From positions 1-8,365 of the forward strand of contig CABRIB010000085.1 of NCBI GenBank assembly GCA_902470915.1: a stretch of DNA of 8,365 nucleotides, written 5' to 3'. Every line of letters starts with the position of its first letter. The first letter of the stretch is position 1. Shown in pieces: positions 7,488 to 8,365 of this stretch. The translations under genes were made by a program, and so were the position numbers. Source of the DNA: an uncultured Collinsella sp. (GTDB lineage: Bacteria > Actinomycetota > Coriobacteriia > Coriobacteriales > Coriobacteriaceae). Under the pieces are notes generated by a model. It was not told the origin of the DNA and searched no databases. It was given only the letters and a program-made list of their open reading frames with translations.

Positions 7488-8337
7488 ATGTCAGCGATCG
7501 GCTGCAATAAAAATGTCGGCAGTGGCGAGACGGTTGTCCTTCCCATTCTTGCTCGTTATGGGACCGATCGATTGTGGACGCGGACTGAACCTAAAGACCA
7601 ATCGTTGCCCAACAGGACGCGTGGGTTCGAAGGTGCCCTACAGGCATCTTCGAACGATGCACGTATGAATGCATGGTTTAAATCTCAATCCATTTGGGAG
7701 TAGCAGAATAGGCGTGACAGCGCACTGTTCTCTGCGGTTAAAAAGGCACCGGCCTCATGTTTTGATGCCGCTGCTTCTACCGTGAACGCGATGGTCGATT
7801 TTGATGCCGAACTCGGCCAGCTGGTGTTTACATATAAGCACTGCCGATGGTAGTTACCATCGCGATAGGATTCACTCTATGAGCGACGGATATCGTGGCA
7901 CGTCGAGCCTTTTTGCGGACATCGCATATCGCATGGCGATGTTGAACCCCGCACTAGGGGATCGTGTGCTCAAGACGCCGGGCGTGGTAATGATTGACGA
8001 GATCGACCTTCATTTGCACCCTCGTTGACAGGCACGAATTCTGGAGGACCTCGTTCGCATCTTCCCCAACGTGCAGTTTGTCGTGACCACGCATTCGCCG
8101 GTTGTCGTGGCTTCAGTGCCTCGTGACAATATTTGCATTCTTGATGGCGAGACCACGTCGGTTCTTGCGACGGAGACACACGGACGTGATGCGGGAGACA
8201 TTCTCAACACTGTTTTAGATGCTTCCTCGCGTCCCGAGGAAGCAGCCCATTTGTTCGATGCATTTAACCGTGCTGTAGACGAAGGACGTCACGCCGACGC
8301 TAACTGTGCGGGCTTGGCCCCCGTCCCCCCAATCTAG
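7488..8337 (+). pseudogene. Degraded AAA/ABC-type ATPase (COG3950-like, predicted ATP-binding protein)
   Basis: Continuous family-like protein can be read only across lesions. The frame from 7488 (SAIGCNKNVGSGETVVLPI ... WFKSQSIWE) meets TAG at 7701-7703, then continues in frame (QNRRDSALFSAVKKA ... LGQLVFTYK). A frameshift at about 7839-7845 moves to the frame carrying DGSYHRDRIHSMSDGYRG (ABC-signature-like SDGYRG at 7882-7899), FADIAYRMAMLNP and Walker B VVMIDEIDLHLHP (7987-8022). TGA at 8026-8028 stands where the family has Trp (HPR-W-QARIL). The same frame resumes with FPNVQFVVTTHSPVV, including the H-loop His at 8092-8094. The C-terminus after about 8300 (CAGLAPVPPI) looks scrambled. No Walker A (GxxGxGKS) precedes 7488; a stop (TAA at 7482) is just upstream. 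Such ATPases sit in the SMC/RecF/OLD-like group and recur in defence modules; which system this one came from is not known. Confidence 0.85.
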
Positions 8338-8361
8338 TAGACTCTAAACCGTTGCTAGATT
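8331..8361. repeat. Inverted repeat at the right edge
   Basis: AATCTAG (8331-8337) and CTAGATT (8355-8361) are perfect inverted copies 17 nt apart. Three more pairs (two G-U, one A-U) can extend the stem inward to 10 bp as RNA. The left arm contains the last stop codon of the ATPase remnant. No T-tract is visible before the window ends, so a terminator call is not supported; an element end or chance are equally possible. Confidence 0.4.
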
Positions 8362-8365
8362 AGGG

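Noticed and set aside
362..7703. Amber recoding (TAG read as an amino acid), suggested by in-frame TAGs in two separate genes
   Set aside because: The surface-protein gene, the acyltransferase and the GT2 all end naturally in TAG, and the second interrupted gene has a frameshift and a TGA as well. Ordinary decay or error explains both.

Overview
The window looks like one gut-type, high-GC Gram-positive contig, most likely Coriobacteriia and Collinsella-like. The evidence is a sortase-type surface protein, GC-rich codon choice and the gene families present; no marker gene fixes the taxon. The first 41 bases are not biological. They match a Nextera read-2 transposase adapter plus the tail of an i7 index, so the left edge is a raw library or contig end.

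Layout: (1) 98-1915 (+) is a secreted, cell-wall-anchored protein with a putative lysozyme-like domain and a long Ser/Asp then Lys/Glu-rich linker. It is interrupted by one in-frame TAG at 362-364 and followed by a clear intrinsic terminator. (2) 2118-3914 (+) is a full-length protein of the AAA-ATPase-like plus PD-(D/E)XK architecture (PF09820/PF08011 type). Its Walker B glutamate and the nuclease E-x-K residues appear to be lost. (3) 3939-7364 (-) is a three-gene surface-glycan cluster, transcribed right to left: a GT2 glycosyltransferase, then an integral-membrane acyltransferase 3 whose start lies 4 nt after the GT2 stop, then after 170 nt a GlfT/rhamnosyltransferase-like glycosyltransferase. 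A TATAAT -10 box precedes the first gene. (4) 7488-8337 (+), divergent from the glycan cluster, is the decayed remnant of a COG3950-like ATPase. It lacks Walker A and carries an in-frame TAG, a frameshift and an in-frame TGA.

How they fit together: the surface protein and the glycan cluster both act on the cell envelope, but nothing in the sequence ties them functionally. The AAA-like protein and the ATPase remnant belong to families often found in accessory, rapidly changing regions, some linked to defence. The window is best read as accessory sequence with active decay. No complete new system is visible. The most interesting item is the AAA/PD-(D/E)XK protein that keeps its full length while losing catalytic residues. 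No rRNA, tRNA, CRISPR array, transposase or integrase gene was seen.
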